From: Setaria digitata
Lineage: Eukaryota > Nematoda > Chromadorea > Rhabditida > Setariidae
DNA: 64,000 nt
NCBI GenBank assembly: GCA_003640385.1
Contig: RCAB01000058.1
Coordinates: 62,001 to 126,000, forward strand
Direction: 5' to 3'
The position numbers were made by a program, and so were the translations under genes. Below the pieces are notes generated by a model. That model searched no databases. It was not told where the DNA came from and was given only the letters and a program-made list of their open reading frames with translations. Positions 1-12,633 of this stretch are shown here, one piece after another. How positions within the stretch are numbered: the stretch's first letter is position 1; each line of letters starts with the position of its first letter.

Positions 1-1757
1 GAGAATCTACAGCTCCCATATAAATACCGGGTGTCGGTGTATGAGGTCGTTTCGTTATCGAATAATCGATGCGGATTTTGTGGCCGTCAATTTCCGTGCC
101 GGCTACTCGCTCTTTCGCTTCTACAGCATCTTCGATTTTTTTAAAATAAACAAAACCAAAACCACGCGAACGTCCGGTTGGATGATCAAATACCAGCTGA
201 ACGTTGTCCAAATCCCCATACTGTGAGAATAATTCCTGTAGCAAAAAATGCTAAGTCAAAAATCTTAAAAAAAAAAAAGAACTACTAACAAATTTGTGCT
301 ATAGGATACAAGGATTTCGCGTCTTCTTTTCAAAATGGAACACCCCACTAATGAAAAAAAAATGCTGTGCAGTAGGAAGTACATCATATTTCTCTCATTA
401 TACATCAAATAATTGCCAAGAATAAGGCGTTTAAAGTATATCTTTCCCAGAAATAAAGAGAATACAGCCTTTCCATGAAATAAAATAATAAAGTAATGCC
501 CTTATCTGCCCCTTATTTAATAAAAAGAACAACAACTAATGCCTCGAAACACAAACTTTGAGGTCACGTTCCGTTGTATAAAGCGACAAGCCAAAAACGC
601 CTAAGCATCGGGATGGCTCTGGTTCATCACGACGAGAAAATGTATATCTACGATCATCACCACTACTGCGACGATAACGTGGAGATCGTGAACGACGACT
701 TGATCTAAAAGGATTTGCTAAGTAATTCTCGCTTCTTAAAAAAAGAAAAAAGAACAGGTAGCGTTTTGCTAAATTTATTTAAAATCCATGCGATTACAAA
801 AATTTCTTAAGTCCCTTGACAAATATGTATTTACTACTTTTGCAAGCAAAGATGATATAATCACCTCAAGCGACTTTTTGAACGACTACGAGAGCATGAA
901 CTCGATTGCCTGCGATCACTGCAAATGATCAAAATGCTATAAAAAAATCGAGAGAGTGAAAGAACTACAGAGTAGGATTACAAGGAAAAGAAAGCTATTG
1001 CACTTCATACATTCAATTTTATATCGCCAATTGCAAAACAAAATTAAACATAATTGAATTACCGTGAGCGAGATCTAGACGCTTCCGACGGTGACCCAGA
1101 ACGCGAGTCTTCATCACTTCTTTCAACAACATCATCACTTTTACGTTCCTGAAGCTAATAAAATTCGATAAATTTTTTGAAAAAGCTACTAAATTACTAA
1201 CAGCAGTATAAAACCTATTCCTTCTCATGGTCACTGAATTGCCTGACAGGAAAGAATAATCACTGCATTTAATACATATTAAATATGAAACTCATTGAAA
1301 GTCAAGCTGCCAGTGCAGAGTAACTGATACCTAATTTGAATTTGAATTATATTACCAAGCACCCCCGGGTAAGAATCTCTATCCATATGACGCTGCTTCA
1401 TTTAAATTCAGTTTGTTAAACTCATCAGCTAACTGATCCCTTTAACTCATGTCTCCTTCCCCCAACCCCTCTTCCTCCACCCTCCTATAATAGTCAGTTT
1501 CCAGGAAAACTACGAAGTATAGGAAACGTGTGAAGTCAAGAATTTAAAGAGTACGATCTCAAATGGATGAGTTCAACATACACTGAGCGTCAAAAAATTG
1601 AACTATACCACAAGTGATTTAGAGCAATTAATTTCAACACAAACTAAAACCTAACCTTGGAACTCTCCACGGAATTTTATATGAAAATGCAACTTACATC
1701 GCTTGTTTTGTCTCCATTACTCTTGCTTTCCGGTGATTTGCTACCCTCCTTCCACAT
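1..1757 (-). CDS. rsp-8: Transformer-2-like SR splicing factor (3' end cut by window edge)
   Basis: Five exons read on the minus strand: 1757-1698, 1148-1063, 918-865, 704-557 and 235-1. All phases agree, and the frame is open to the window edge. The N-terminal part is an RS domain (runs of [15 protein letters not shown]). It is followed by an RRM containing RNP2 ([10 protein letters not shown]) and RNP1 (RGFGFVYF), then the linker [13 protein letters not shown], which is diagnostic of Tra2 proteins. Known role: exonic splicing enhancer-binding SR protein of the nucleus; the C. elegans orthologue is rsp-8. The C-terminal RS domain lies outside the window. The start was chosen because TTCTTCAG lies 6 nt before the ATG. 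The stop codon of the upstream minus-strand gene is only about 390 bp away, so a shared operon is possible. The gene symbol is by analogy. Confidence 0.9.
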
Positions 1758-2148
1758 GTCTTCCTGAAGAAGCCTAATTTAAAGCAATCTTAACAATACA
1801 TAAGCACCAACTGTTCACCGATAAATATTGGTTCAGGATGAAACCATATCGTCAGTAGAATGGAAATCTCACGGCAATTTTATTAACATCCGAAACACAT
1901 TTATGCAACCTAACAAAAAATTTAGTGCAGCAGAAACAAAATAACAGACACCAGAATTATTTAATGAAGTCAACATTCACCTAGGATTTACTTTTTTTTT
2001 TCAAATATATAACCACTGAGAAATGTTGCTTGTTACACTATAAATTTATGATCATTTTAAAAAAGTATTTTCATTTTTTACCACGACATTATCCACCACA
2101 TACTATATCAAATATCTAGTAAAAACCGATTGAAAGGGTGGCACAATA

Positions 2149-3218
2149 TTATCGACGGGATAACTTCTTTTTCACTTTCTTTTTCATCGACAATTTCTTC
2201 ACAGCCTTTAAAGCTGCCAGCTTATCAAATTCATTTTCTAAATTCTTCTTTCCATTTAGTTCCTCTTTCAGCTGTTTGTAATTAACGTAATTTCTTTTCA
2301 ATGGTCGTGCCCCTAATCGCACGGCTAATCGAGCTCTTGCTTTTCTACGTTCCTCTGCATTATCACATTCATCTGCAGCAAACTTCTCCACCTGAAAATT
2401 AAAATAACGAAAAGCTAAGACTTCTCATGATATTAGAACGTTTTAGGAAGCAGAAGTATCAAAATCTCGATATGTAGGATAAGTCCTCGAAAGCTCAACA
2501 TCAGTTGAATGCTTACCAATTCATATTATTTTAAGAATTACAATAATACAATCACTATAAACACTATACAACAAGATCGAAGGATGACATCATATCACTG
2601 TCCTTTCCTGTCAAAAATATTACTCAAAGACAAGAAAACGATATTTCTACTGCTGACTACTTCTTTTATTATGCAAACATCAGCACTTACATCGAATGTT
2701 ACTTTTTTCAGGGACACACTGTTCGACACTTCATTTCCATTCATCAACTTCGTTTTCAGTATTTTTTTCCTCATCAATTTGTGCTCTTTCTCAGGTTTTC
2801 CAGATGATCCAAGTGATGTGCACGGAACTACCTAAGATATTTGAATTGCTAGGGACTTCGTTTAATTCCCTCTGCAATTCCTCAGATTAAACTAAAACTG
2901 TTTTGGCGGGATCAACAGTCAAATGCAACTGATGCCCAAATGTTGCACACTATGCATGACTTTTCGTGGCATAAGTTAATCTTATTGTATATCAGAAAAG
3001 GAACTTAGAAATAACAAATATGGATATACAAATTAGTGAATCACATGGGGCAAGACTGATCTGCATACCTGTACTGATCGACCAATACCTCCTTCCACGA
3101 AGTTTGTAGAGGAGAATGCTTCCAATCCGTTGCTTGCCAGAGAATCCATCATCTCGTCCAGAGTTCCTGACCTTGCTGCGAGTACATCCACCTGACCATC
3201 AATGCTCCAGTCCTCCAT
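2149..3218 (-). CDS. DUF4602 / C1orf131-like small basic nuclear protein
   Basis: The first exon (3218-3069) and last exon (2391-2149) are clear. Two small middle exons (2880-2832 and 2728-2691) are the only arrangement I found that keeps the frame, but their acceptors (CTGAG, TGAAG) are weak. The predicted protein is about 159 aa. The last exon carries RLGARPLKRNYVNYKQL followed by a Lys-rich tail, a pattern I associate with the DUF4602 family (human C1orf131, linked to ribosomal small-subunit assembly). That match is from memory and the function is inferred. A CAG lies directly before the ATG, and the tra-2-like gene follows on the same strand. Confidence 0.55.
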
Positions 3219-5874
3219 CTGAGCTCCGATCCAATCACTTCCCTATATCTCAAACATGCACGCATTTTGTGCGTCCGTCTACATGCGGCAACTCGACCCG
3301 CCCACCCTTGGATGGCATTTCTCCAAACTTCCTTAATCAATTCGAGAATTTGCAGGTAGCTCCCCAAATGAGAGAGCTGTCTCGATTATTGGATCTCACA
3401 AACTTCCCTTTATTTCTAACGGAGTGTAATTCCCCCTCTTCCCCTACACGCCATCTCCCGCAATTCCCCTAACCAGAGATGGGAAACATTGCATAGCGCT
3501 CCTACATCATCGTTTCATACATGCACTGCTTGTAGAATGAAGCCATCGATTTGGTGGTGCTGTGGTTGCGCGTGTGCTGCTGCTCGTTGGGAGTTTTTCT
3601 GGGGCATCGATCGGTGGCGTTGTTGGCGGTGTGCTGTTTGGTGAGTATCGAGCGGAACTGCGGAGCCGAGTGTTTGACGTGAACAGCGTGGGAAGTTATT
3701 TGGCGTGTACGACGTAAGGCGACTGGCGGACTTACTCAACTTGAAGCGGTAATCGGTCGTATGCAAAGTGGAGCGCTCTCAGATCTGCTTGTTGTAGATG
3801 AATGCGCGATATTTCGTTTGAATTACTCTTTTTGTTGGTTGAAGTAACGTTATCATTTTTATCATTATAACGATGTATGATTTACAAGTTATTGATTCCA
3901 TTAGATTTTATCTATTTCAGTCGAGTATTACACATCAAGTATTGTTAAAAGATTGTTAGCATGTAATGATATGTAACGATGTCAATATGTGCAGCAAACT
4001 TATGGATCAGAAATTGCTAGAGATAACCACAAGAAACTGACTGTTTATACTGAAGAAATATACGGGGTGGGGATGGTGGGATCGCTGTTGTGAATTTGTG
4101 ATCAGCTGTTAGAACCAGTATGGTTCAGCATTTAATGAACATAACTTCCTGATTCTTCAGGAATATACAGTCATTAGGTTAAATTCTAGACTGATCTAAA
4201 ATTTATTCTTGATTTGGAAACGTGAAAGGGGCTGTTCTATAATGTTACCTATGTAACACTTGTTAAGGTAACGCCCTTGCTCTGTGCAGCGTTTGGGACT
4301 GTTTAAATTTTATGTCAACAAAAGTTATTCATTTTTGTCATCAGTTCCGGGTCGTCGATTGAATCTGGTACAGTTGTGGTCACATTTCATTACTTGGTGA
4401 GATGGATTTGAATTGCTAAATTATGTCGTTGTTTTTACTTCATAGCGATTCATTTTCGCTCCTCGAAATCTGACAACAACAGTAAGGTAACTGTCTTGTG
4501 CCACTCACAAGTAAAAAAGATTCTATGTGATTTATAATTAAGTATATCCAAAATCGGATGAGGCTTCCTCCATATGTATTGGAGATGCCATCATTGGGCC
4601 TTCATATCATATAAATTGCATGGAACATTGAGTTATCTAAAACTAATACGGTTTTTTTTCCCTCTTCAGATAACTCAATGTTTCTCTCAATTTTAACTGG
4701 GCAAACCAGTTACAACTAATACAGTGTTTTTTCACTAAGTATTTGGGGAGGTACCTCTATGTATGAGAGAAGAAGGAAGTTATGCTGGTTTTATGACTTG
4801 ATATTGTTTCGTTTCCACTCGAAATTTCGTAGAATGGGGTTAGGTCCCTCTTTTAATGGTAGTTTTGTTGCTGATATTAAATTGTCTTTTTTGACAGCTT
4901 GACATGGTCGGTCCAATTTGTCGTGTTGGATATGTTCAGCAGTTGGGGTAATTTTTGATGAGGGTTTATGAACTGTGATTTATCAGTTTGATTACATTAA
5001 TAGCACTGAAGGCCATTCAGAAAAACGAACTGCAAATAACATAGATGGCTAAAATTTGTTCTCAGTCCGGTCAGTTATCAATTTGGAAAAAGTACAGATG
5101 GGAACGCGTGAGTCATCCCATCCTCTACTGGTTTGTAAATCCTCGGTTCTATTCATTCTGCAGTCTGTATCTTTTGAATAGACCAACACTGTCAACAGAC
5201 TAGTCTAAATTTGTAAGAGCTTTTCTAATGAAGATACAAGAAGGAAATTGCTATTTCTCTCTTTTTTGCTATTATGTTTTCAAAACTTTCGTAAGCTGTG
5301 AGAGGAGTGGTGAAGGGTATTGGTAGTGGAGTATATTAAATATGGTTCATGTATAAGGTGGAGGGGAGATATATGCGGTATTATATATTTTGACATAATT
5401 GATGTGTCTGGGGTATTGAACCAGTTGCGAGGCAGATGCTCCAAGTCAATCTACGGCTTTAAGTTGGAGCTATTTCGCCGCACCACCTTGGGGATGTAAA
5501 ATATGATGCTGAAAGTACAAATTGTTATCTCTGGCATACGTTTAGATCTATTATTTGGTAACAAAAATATTTCCTGCTGCAAAGTATGCATATATGAATA
5601 CTCTAGACTCTGAATCCATTCCATAGGAGTCTAATGTTTCGTTCTGCTATGTTCCTCTTGCAAATGTGTCAATACATTTTGATCCGTGGAAGAATCCAGG
5701 TGTAGGCGAAGTGATAATAGAACAAAAAGTTGTTTTAAGTTCCAAGTTGACTTGTGGGTGTATTTTCGGCGCGTATGATCTTTCATCCGATTGCATTTTT
5801 TATTTAACGAAGAACGATGTTGGTTGAAATATTTCAGGTTTGATCACGGAGAACAGTGTTTATTATTGATAGTC
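3219..5874. promoter_or_regulatory. Divergent promoter region and PCF11 5' intron
   Basis: This 2.65-kb stretch between the DUF4602-like gene and the PCF11 start has no convincing coding exon. About 3480-3780 is clearly richer in G+C and CpG than the surroundings. It contains a donor-like GTGAGT near 3640 that could end a non-coding first exon of PCF11 and splice to the TATTTCAG at 5831-5838. A short ORF on the minus strand at 3515-3766 is a by-product of this composition. A perfect 15-bp inverted repeat lies at 4624-4682. Confidence 0.4.
4624..4682. repeat. Perfect 15-bp inverted repeat, 29-nt spacer
   Basis: AACATTGAGTTATCT at 4624-4638 and its exact reverse complement at 4668-4682, in the presumed 5' intron of PCF11. 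Confidence 0.9.
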
Positions 5875-8800
5875 ATGGCTAAAAATGCAGAAGAAGCTGC
5901 TCTTGAATACAGGTTTATTCGATGTCATCGATTTTAGATTAATTTTGATAATGTTACTCATCGATGCACTCCATTTCACTTTCTAATGCAGTTTTTAGTA
6001 CCATTGTTCGAGATATCTCGAGCTTTTCGTAGTATTAGTGGGACAAACAATCCTTATGTCCTTATTGGGTAAATAATTGATTAGGTTTTTTGAGAATGTT
6101 TCATTTTGTGTCTTGTAGGCAAGCACTAGATGATTTGAAAGACAACAACAAAATGCAGATTAATTTGATGACTATTCTTGCCGATGATTATAATTCGTTT
6201 TCCAAAGAAATTGTAACTGTTATTGCTCAGCAAATTATGAAAGTGAGTCATTGTTTGATTACGAAATCGAAGGATTATGTTCTGGTGTCCAGAGCAGTAG
6301 CCTCTTATGGAATGTGAGAGGGATTATTGTAATTCTTTTCCATTGTTACTGCTCTCTTCCATCCAGTGCATTAGGGATTCCTGAAGTAGATAGAAAATCT
6401 GATTAGTATTCTGAATAAGGATTAAAACAAGTAACAAATAAGTCTCACTTTGCTGATGAACATAAGGGATTAATCCTTCATTATTTGGTCGGCATGGGTA
6501 TAATCAATCAGTTTAGGTTATACCACCTCAAAAATTGGCTGTGATGTATGTCATGGATTCGATATTGAAAAATGTAACTGGTGCTGGCAACTACAAGGAA
6601 CATATCGAAAAGATTGTTTACAAAGTCTTTCTGCATGTGTTTGAAACGGTCAGTTTTTTTTTTTTTTGGTTTTGTTTTTACTGTGCGCTTGCTCCATGTT
6701 CAAATGCACTTTTAATTTCAGTTATTGTATGAAAAAAAGGAGATATAACAGGGTGATGTTTTATTTTGCAGGGTGATGAGAGGACACGTCTGGCATTACA
6801 TAAACTCAGGCAAACATGGACAGGCATATTCCAACGCTCAACGTTGTATAAGATAGATTTAGCTGTAAATGCAATTGATCCAGCTTGGCCAATTGTTACT
6901 CCACAACCAATTAATACTCCAGTACCGGGGCATAGGCCACAGTCTGTTGTATTGGCATCGCAGCAACCTCGAGCAGCAGCAAAAGTTCATGTCAATCCAC
7001 ACTTTTTGCAGAAAAATTCTGTTACAGCTACATCTGCTACTACTACTACTGCCACTGCTACTACCACTACTGCTACCAGTGCTACTGTTGACAACAAATT
7101 GGTACATGATTTAATAATACAATGTTTATTATTGCAACGGAATGATTTTGTGTATTGTCCATATTCAGTTATATCATTTCCAAACTTCTGTGGAAATCAA
7201 TTTCATTACTTAAAAATAAATATTGTAACGGGTGTCTCATACATCTCAGTTAATGCTTTTCTTCCCACTATCCCCAGAAGCTTTCGAGCGGAATTGATAT
7301 GTGTTGTTTACAGCTAGCATCGGTCGTCATATTTTTGCGAAGAGTTATTTCTTCTGGTTTGAAAGATTGGTACATTTTGTCTTAGCTGTTGCTTTGACGG
7401 TGCTAGTTTTGTCACGCAAAATCACTGATTTAATTTGATAGCAGATTTGATGGTGTTTTCTGCGCTTGTTCTTCACCTCTGCACTTATGTCGATTCAGCT
7501 TTTCCGGATAACTGTCTTTTCTAGGAGAAGCTTCCCAGAGAAGTTAGTTGCTCCGGAGGTGCATTTTTAAGGCGATGTTTTGGGTAGATGTATCGTCGCT
7601 GGGGATAAATTATATGTATAGGTGCATCGCAGTTCCAACCAGTATCCAGCAGCAAAGAGGCCGAGGATTACAGCTAGAAGCCAGAGGTAGTTTTTTAATT
7701 ATGTTGTGTTTCTAATGATTATATTTCAGCAAATGAACAGTGAAAGGAAAAAGATAGGTTTGGATCCAAGACTAATGAAACATGATGGTGCAGCAGTTAG
7801 CAGGCCAGTGCCATTAGTTACTGCGAGGCCGGAAACTGTGGTCGTTAAGCAGGAACCAGTGTAAGTTTTCCTTATTGTTGTTTAAAATATATTTTAAATT
7901 AAAGATCATTGATAGGTGAAATAATAGTTAAGAATAGGGGAAAATCACCTGCACTAGTTATTGGCGCATATCCAGATTATGTTTTTACTGTAAGCTGATC
8001 AAATAACTGCACTTAGATCAGGGTTTTTATGTGTCACTGAAGTAATATGGTTGTAGAGTAACATTGAGCTGCAGACACGACATATCTACTGCATATTAAT
8101 TCATAGAAACAGCGATCTTTTAATACGTTTCTGTTTTTTGCGCTAGTTACATGGTCAATAACATGATCTTGTAGTATTTTTCTCTGTGCTGTTGTAGCGA
8201 CAGCAGCGATGTAGATGAAAGATTGAATTCACAACAGGCTGTAAACCTCATGGATAGTACCGGTACTCGTGGTTTTGGTCACAGGTAATTTCCTCCTTAT
8301 TTATATAGAAAGTAAAACTAGCTAAGTTTGTTTGTTGAGCTTAAAGGGAAAGAAAATAGAATTAAGAAACGGTGCCAAGAAATAAAAAAAAAAAAGCAGT
8401 ACCTTGCTAGTTCTGTAATTTGTATGGATTTTATCGATTCCAGTTAGTGGACTAAAAGTATTGGCTTTAACAAAAACTGGCCTTTTCAGTGGAAAAGTTC
8501 TGCCCATGCCTCTAAATGTTGAGGAAAAATCTGACAACAGTTATTTTTGAACACTTTTCAAATTTTGTTTTTTTGTGAAAGTGTTTAAAACTTTTGGTTA
8601 GCGTTATTTTTTCTTGAGATTCAGTTTTTTTTCCGGACTTCCAATTGTTCTTAAGACTTTTGTTTGCTAAATAGTTCCATCTTGTCCATCTTATGCAGTG
8701 GAACTATTAGTACATTCAGAAACAAGCCTCATTCATGCTGTTTTGCAATTTGAAAGTGTTGTGATTATTTGACATCAGTTTTACTCTACTGAAAGCATCT

Positions 8801-11800
8801 TTAATACTGAATTTGTATCCTATACTTTTTGACTCATTCGTTTCGTTTTTTTTTCCTTTATTTTTATTTTTTTCAAAATATATTTGTTTGCGTTGTTTTC
8901 CAGGAAAGAGCAGGAATTTGGCGGGCGTTCACCGAACGACATAAAACGAAAGTCGCCGCCATGCGTCTCAGATTTGGAAACTGTGGAAAAGAAGCCTCGA
9001 ATACGCACACCACCTCAAGACAGAGATCGCCGTACGGACTCACCCTCAACATCCTCGTCTATAATACGTCCAACAAACGACCTTGGTTCTCATGCTTTTA
9101 TTACAACCGCACGACGAGCACAAGCGGCTTCCAGTACAAACCCGATTGCAGCACCCCATGCCCCAGTAATTGTCCCGGTTTCTGGGCCAGTAATTTTACC
9201 TGCAATTCCATCTACCTCAGGGCCACTACCATTCTTACCACCCATAATGCCAACTGTACCTCTACCATTACCAGTCCCCAATATGGCGTCGATCCTAGCG
9301 GGTCCTCCAATTGTACCTGCTTCTGCAAATGCACAAGATTTAGCACGAGCCGATCCAAATCACATACCACCAGTCATTAATAATGAAACCCCGAAGCTGG
9401 AAGGTATTCCAGCAAATAACAGAATATTTGTGGATGGTCGGGCCTACGAAGTTTCGTACATTAATGATGTTCCAGTTATCGAACGTAATGGCCTGCCGCA
9501 TAGGTTTGTGTTTTCTTTGCATTCGAATCTTTAAAATTTCGAATAAAGTTAAAACCTAATTTATAATTGCGTCTTTTAATATATTTCCCTTGAATTCAGA
9601 ATTTATTTTACGGGTGTACCACGCAATGTCATCATTGATGGTGTTGCTTATCAGCTCGCATTTGGTGAAGAGAAAAGAGTTATAATTGATGGAGAAGAGC
9701 ATGTTTTAAGGTAAACTCTCTTTAAATCATTTTTTCAGCTATATTTTTAACTGTATCGAAACTTTTCCTTGTAAGCTTAATTTAATTGCTTCGCAAATGC
9801 TGTTGAATAAGTGTCTCATTTTTCAATTTGTGTACTTGTTAGTATCAGTCGCTTTTTGTTGCCTTTTGAAATGTCATCGTTAGTAATAATTGGAGATTTT
9901 TGATTTTTGCACATACACAGATTCGGTGCACCGTCACGTGAACTATATATGGGAACATATCCATTCAAGGGTGCATTTGGTGGTCCTCCAATTTTTGCTA
10001 CGATCAACGGTGTGCGTCATGAAATACGGTATGCTGCGCAGTTATTCTCTAAAGATTCCTTCATAAACAAAAAGGCTTTGTTTATTGTTTTCTCGATGCA
10101 GCGAAAACTTTCACTATTACAGGTTGGGTGGACCTCCACCGGAAGTTAAAATTGAGCCTGATCCATGTTATGAATTGTTGCGATATATGCCTCGTACAGG
10201 AGTTGATGGTTCGAATAGAACTACAGGTTTTCGTTCCTTCTTTTTTAAGCATGACAAGGAAAAAATTGGTGCAATTCCCTTCTTTTAGTAACCCGATTTT
10301 TCTGATTTTTCTGGTCTTTAATTTTTTTGCTGATTTTTCTGTTCAAGTAATTCGTAGTTCTGTTTTTTAGCTCCTAGTGGAAATGAAGCACAAGCAACCG
10401 TCGATGTTAAAGGTTTGCTTGCAAAACTCCAGCGCACTGGAATACTATCAGCGCTGAATGCGAATAACAGAAGAGATGATACAGGTGGCGATTCGCCCAA
10501 TCGATCCGTTACACCACCAATTCCTTCTGAACATCGTGGTGAGGTAACCGAAAGGCTACCAAGGCCTCCAACTGATCTTAAATCTTTCTCGATGCGTGCT
10601 CTCAGAATGTTAGTTTTAACGACTTTCTGTCAGTAATTTTTGTGTTCATGATAGCTGTAAATTAGCTTTCTGTTGTTAGAAATTCGCAGTAAAATATTGC
10701 TCTGCATTTTATTTCAGACGATATGCATCTGTTGTGGAAAGCCTTCATCAGAAAAGACGCCTTTGTCCCAACTGCGGTTTGCGCTTTAGTGAACTGAAAG
10801 GTGAAAGATACCAACAGCACCTTGACTGGCATTTTCGCGAAAATCTGAGATCCAGTGAAAGTTCACGTTGCCGTGATTGGTATTTGCCAATTGATGTTAG
10901 TTTTTTCTTTCTTTTAGTTCTGTGAACTTTAGTTCTGTTGAAAGTTTTTATTCTTACATCTTTGTTAGTTCTTCACTGTGAAGAATGTAGCATTTGTTGC
11001 TCCATGGTAATTGCTCATTGCTGGTGTGCGCTAAGTTTCTTTTTCTGAAAAAAACTACGCGGAAAAATGTCGGTTTTTTCGTATATGTTTTAGGAGTGGT
11101 ATGAATTTAGTGAGCAAGAAGAGTTAACAGCATCAACATCGGCAGCTCGTCCGGCTGGTAAATAAATCACTTTTTTCTTTGGAATACCGTGATTTTTTAT
11201 TACTGCTGATCGGAGTTTGTTGAAAAAGAATCATTCTTTATGTGTGTAATTGTTAACTGTGCCAGTAATTTTTTTACAGGTGGTGGAGCTGATGATGCAG
11301 CAAAGGATACGAATAGGGGAACGTACAGCGTACCATCGGACTCCGTTCCATCTAAGGTTTTTTTATTTCTTTGGTTTCTCCGGACAGCTTCATTTTATCA
11401 CATTTTTTTCATTCACATCTCAACATGAGATCTGGTATATCTTGGACTTTCAGGAATGTGGTGTGTGCAAAGAGAAGTTTGAAGAATACTGGGATGAAGA
11501 TGATGATATATGGAAACTTCGAGACTGTATGCTTGGTCAGGATGGGAGGGTAAGTACTGCTTATTACCTGCTGAATATTTGAAATGTTTGAAGTTTATCC
11601 TTTTTTCTCTAGTTTTTTCAGCAAAATGGAGATGAACAACTATCTATCGTGTTTATTGCAGATATTTCACCCAGGTTGTATACTCGATGCATCGGCTATC
11701 CGAATGCCAGAAGAGGATAGTCCGAGTGAAGAAGAACAAAGTGATAAGTTGTCATTCCTGAAATCTTTGAAATTAAAAAAAGATTTTTCTTCTGTGGATA

Positions 11801-11805
11801 GTTGA
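5875..11805 (+). CDS. pcf-11: Pre-mRNA cleavage complex II protein Pcf11
   Basis: Seventeen exons with consistent phases give 871 aa: 5875-5912, 6119-6242, 6517-6648, 6772-7101, 7622-7686, 7741-7860, 8198-8284, 8904-9503, 9600-9710, 9921-10028, 10123-10226, 10371-10608, 10718-10895, 11094-11157, 11280-11356, 11454-11549 and 11662-11805. Residues 1 to about 140 are a CTD-interacting domain (LAVMYVMDSILKNV, AIDPAWPI, HVNPHFLQK). The middle is Pro/Ser/Thr-rich with repeated short beta modules (IFVDGRAYEV, VIIDGVAYQL). The C-terminus has two Pcf11-type zinc fingers: CPNCGLRF followed by HLDWHF, and CGVCKEKFE followed by FHPGC. The family binds the Ser2-phosphorylated RNA polymerase II CTD and acts in 3'-end cleavage and termination. 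The 7622 exon may be optional (see findings). AATAAA lies at 11959. Confidence 0.93.
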
Positions 11806-12633
11806 TCTGCGCACACATTACATACATATGTACAGAACATAATACAATCACACACCTGTTTGTGGGTGTACAGTAATTTAATATGTTTGAAGCTTTCTTC
11901 CAGGTTTGAAGATTTGGCGCATTTACTGTTTCATTTATTTTGATGGTCGTCGAGGAAAAATAAAACTTATTTCATTGTGTTGTTGTTGCATCATATTATT
12001 TTCTAGTAATATTAATAGTAATTGTTTCCGTTTTAAAAATGTTTCGGTCATTCTTTAGCTTCTCTTCCGCTTTAATTGGCTGTTGTTTACGGTTTTTTTT
12101 TTTTGTCAAAATAAATCGTAGTAAAAAGAATGCAGTGTTGTGTTGTACACTGAAAAATGGTCGATTCTGCAGTTGATTTATTTGTCAATTTTCGCCTACT
12201 GATTATAGTCCTAATACAACAAAAAAAGAGGAGATGTTTAATATACGCCATAATATTACTTTGGGATGCAATAGTTCATTCAATTTTTTGCACAATTCAT
12301 CGGTATTTCCAAGTGAAAAATGTGCAAGGTAACATAGGTATCGTGAGAAATTGATTTAGCTGGAGAGTGAGATAGATTCTATACTTGTAAAGGAGGAATA
12401 CGATAAATTAATTTGCATTGGTTTGTCGTGTAATAAGGATGTTAGAACTATACCAACATAGTTTAGCAGCCTGGAAAGCTGGGCTGCTATTGTGAACAAA
12501 TCAGTTTTTGTGGATATTCTCCACCAGCCTTCACACCAATCTTTCAGGTTTCTCTTATTGAATGCGTCGTTTCATTGCTTTCTATTTGTCCATTTTGACT
12601 CTTTTCAGAAGAGAGTGCCTTAATGTCCCACAA
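11806..12633. other. PCF11-GTF2H3 intercistronic region
   Basis: An 830-bp gap between two genes on the same strand. It holds a poly(A) signal AATAAA at 11959-11964, GT- and T-rich sequence after it, and a CTTTTCAG acceptor at 12601-12608 ahead of the next start. No coding exon was recognised. The small ORF at 12157-12354 has no supporting feature. The layout is compatible with an operon, with trans-splicing of the second cistron. Confidence 0.4.
11959..11964 (+). terminator. Poly(A) signal of PCF11
   Basis: AATAAA about 155 nt after the PCF11 stop codon, followed by a GTTGTTG-rich stretch. Confidence 0.55.

Noticed and set aside
3515..3766. 83-codon minus-strand ORF rich in His/Gln/Thr
   Set aside because: It lies in the GC-rich putative promoter/first-exon segment; the composition reflects the GT-rich plus strand, with no splice context or family resemblance.
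6859..7107. Ser-rich minus-strand ORF
   Set aside because: Antisense shadow of the Thr/Ala-repeat part of the PCF11 exon 6772-7101.
8829..9380. Second long plus-strand frame over the largest PCF11 exon
   Set aside because: The other frame (8904-9503) joins neighbouring exons in phase and contains the PCF11 middle region; this one does not.
12157..12354. 65-codon ORF between PCF11 and GTF2H3
   Set aside because: Hydrophobic residue use typical of random AT-rich DNA; no acceptor or donor fits and it lies after the poly(A) signal.
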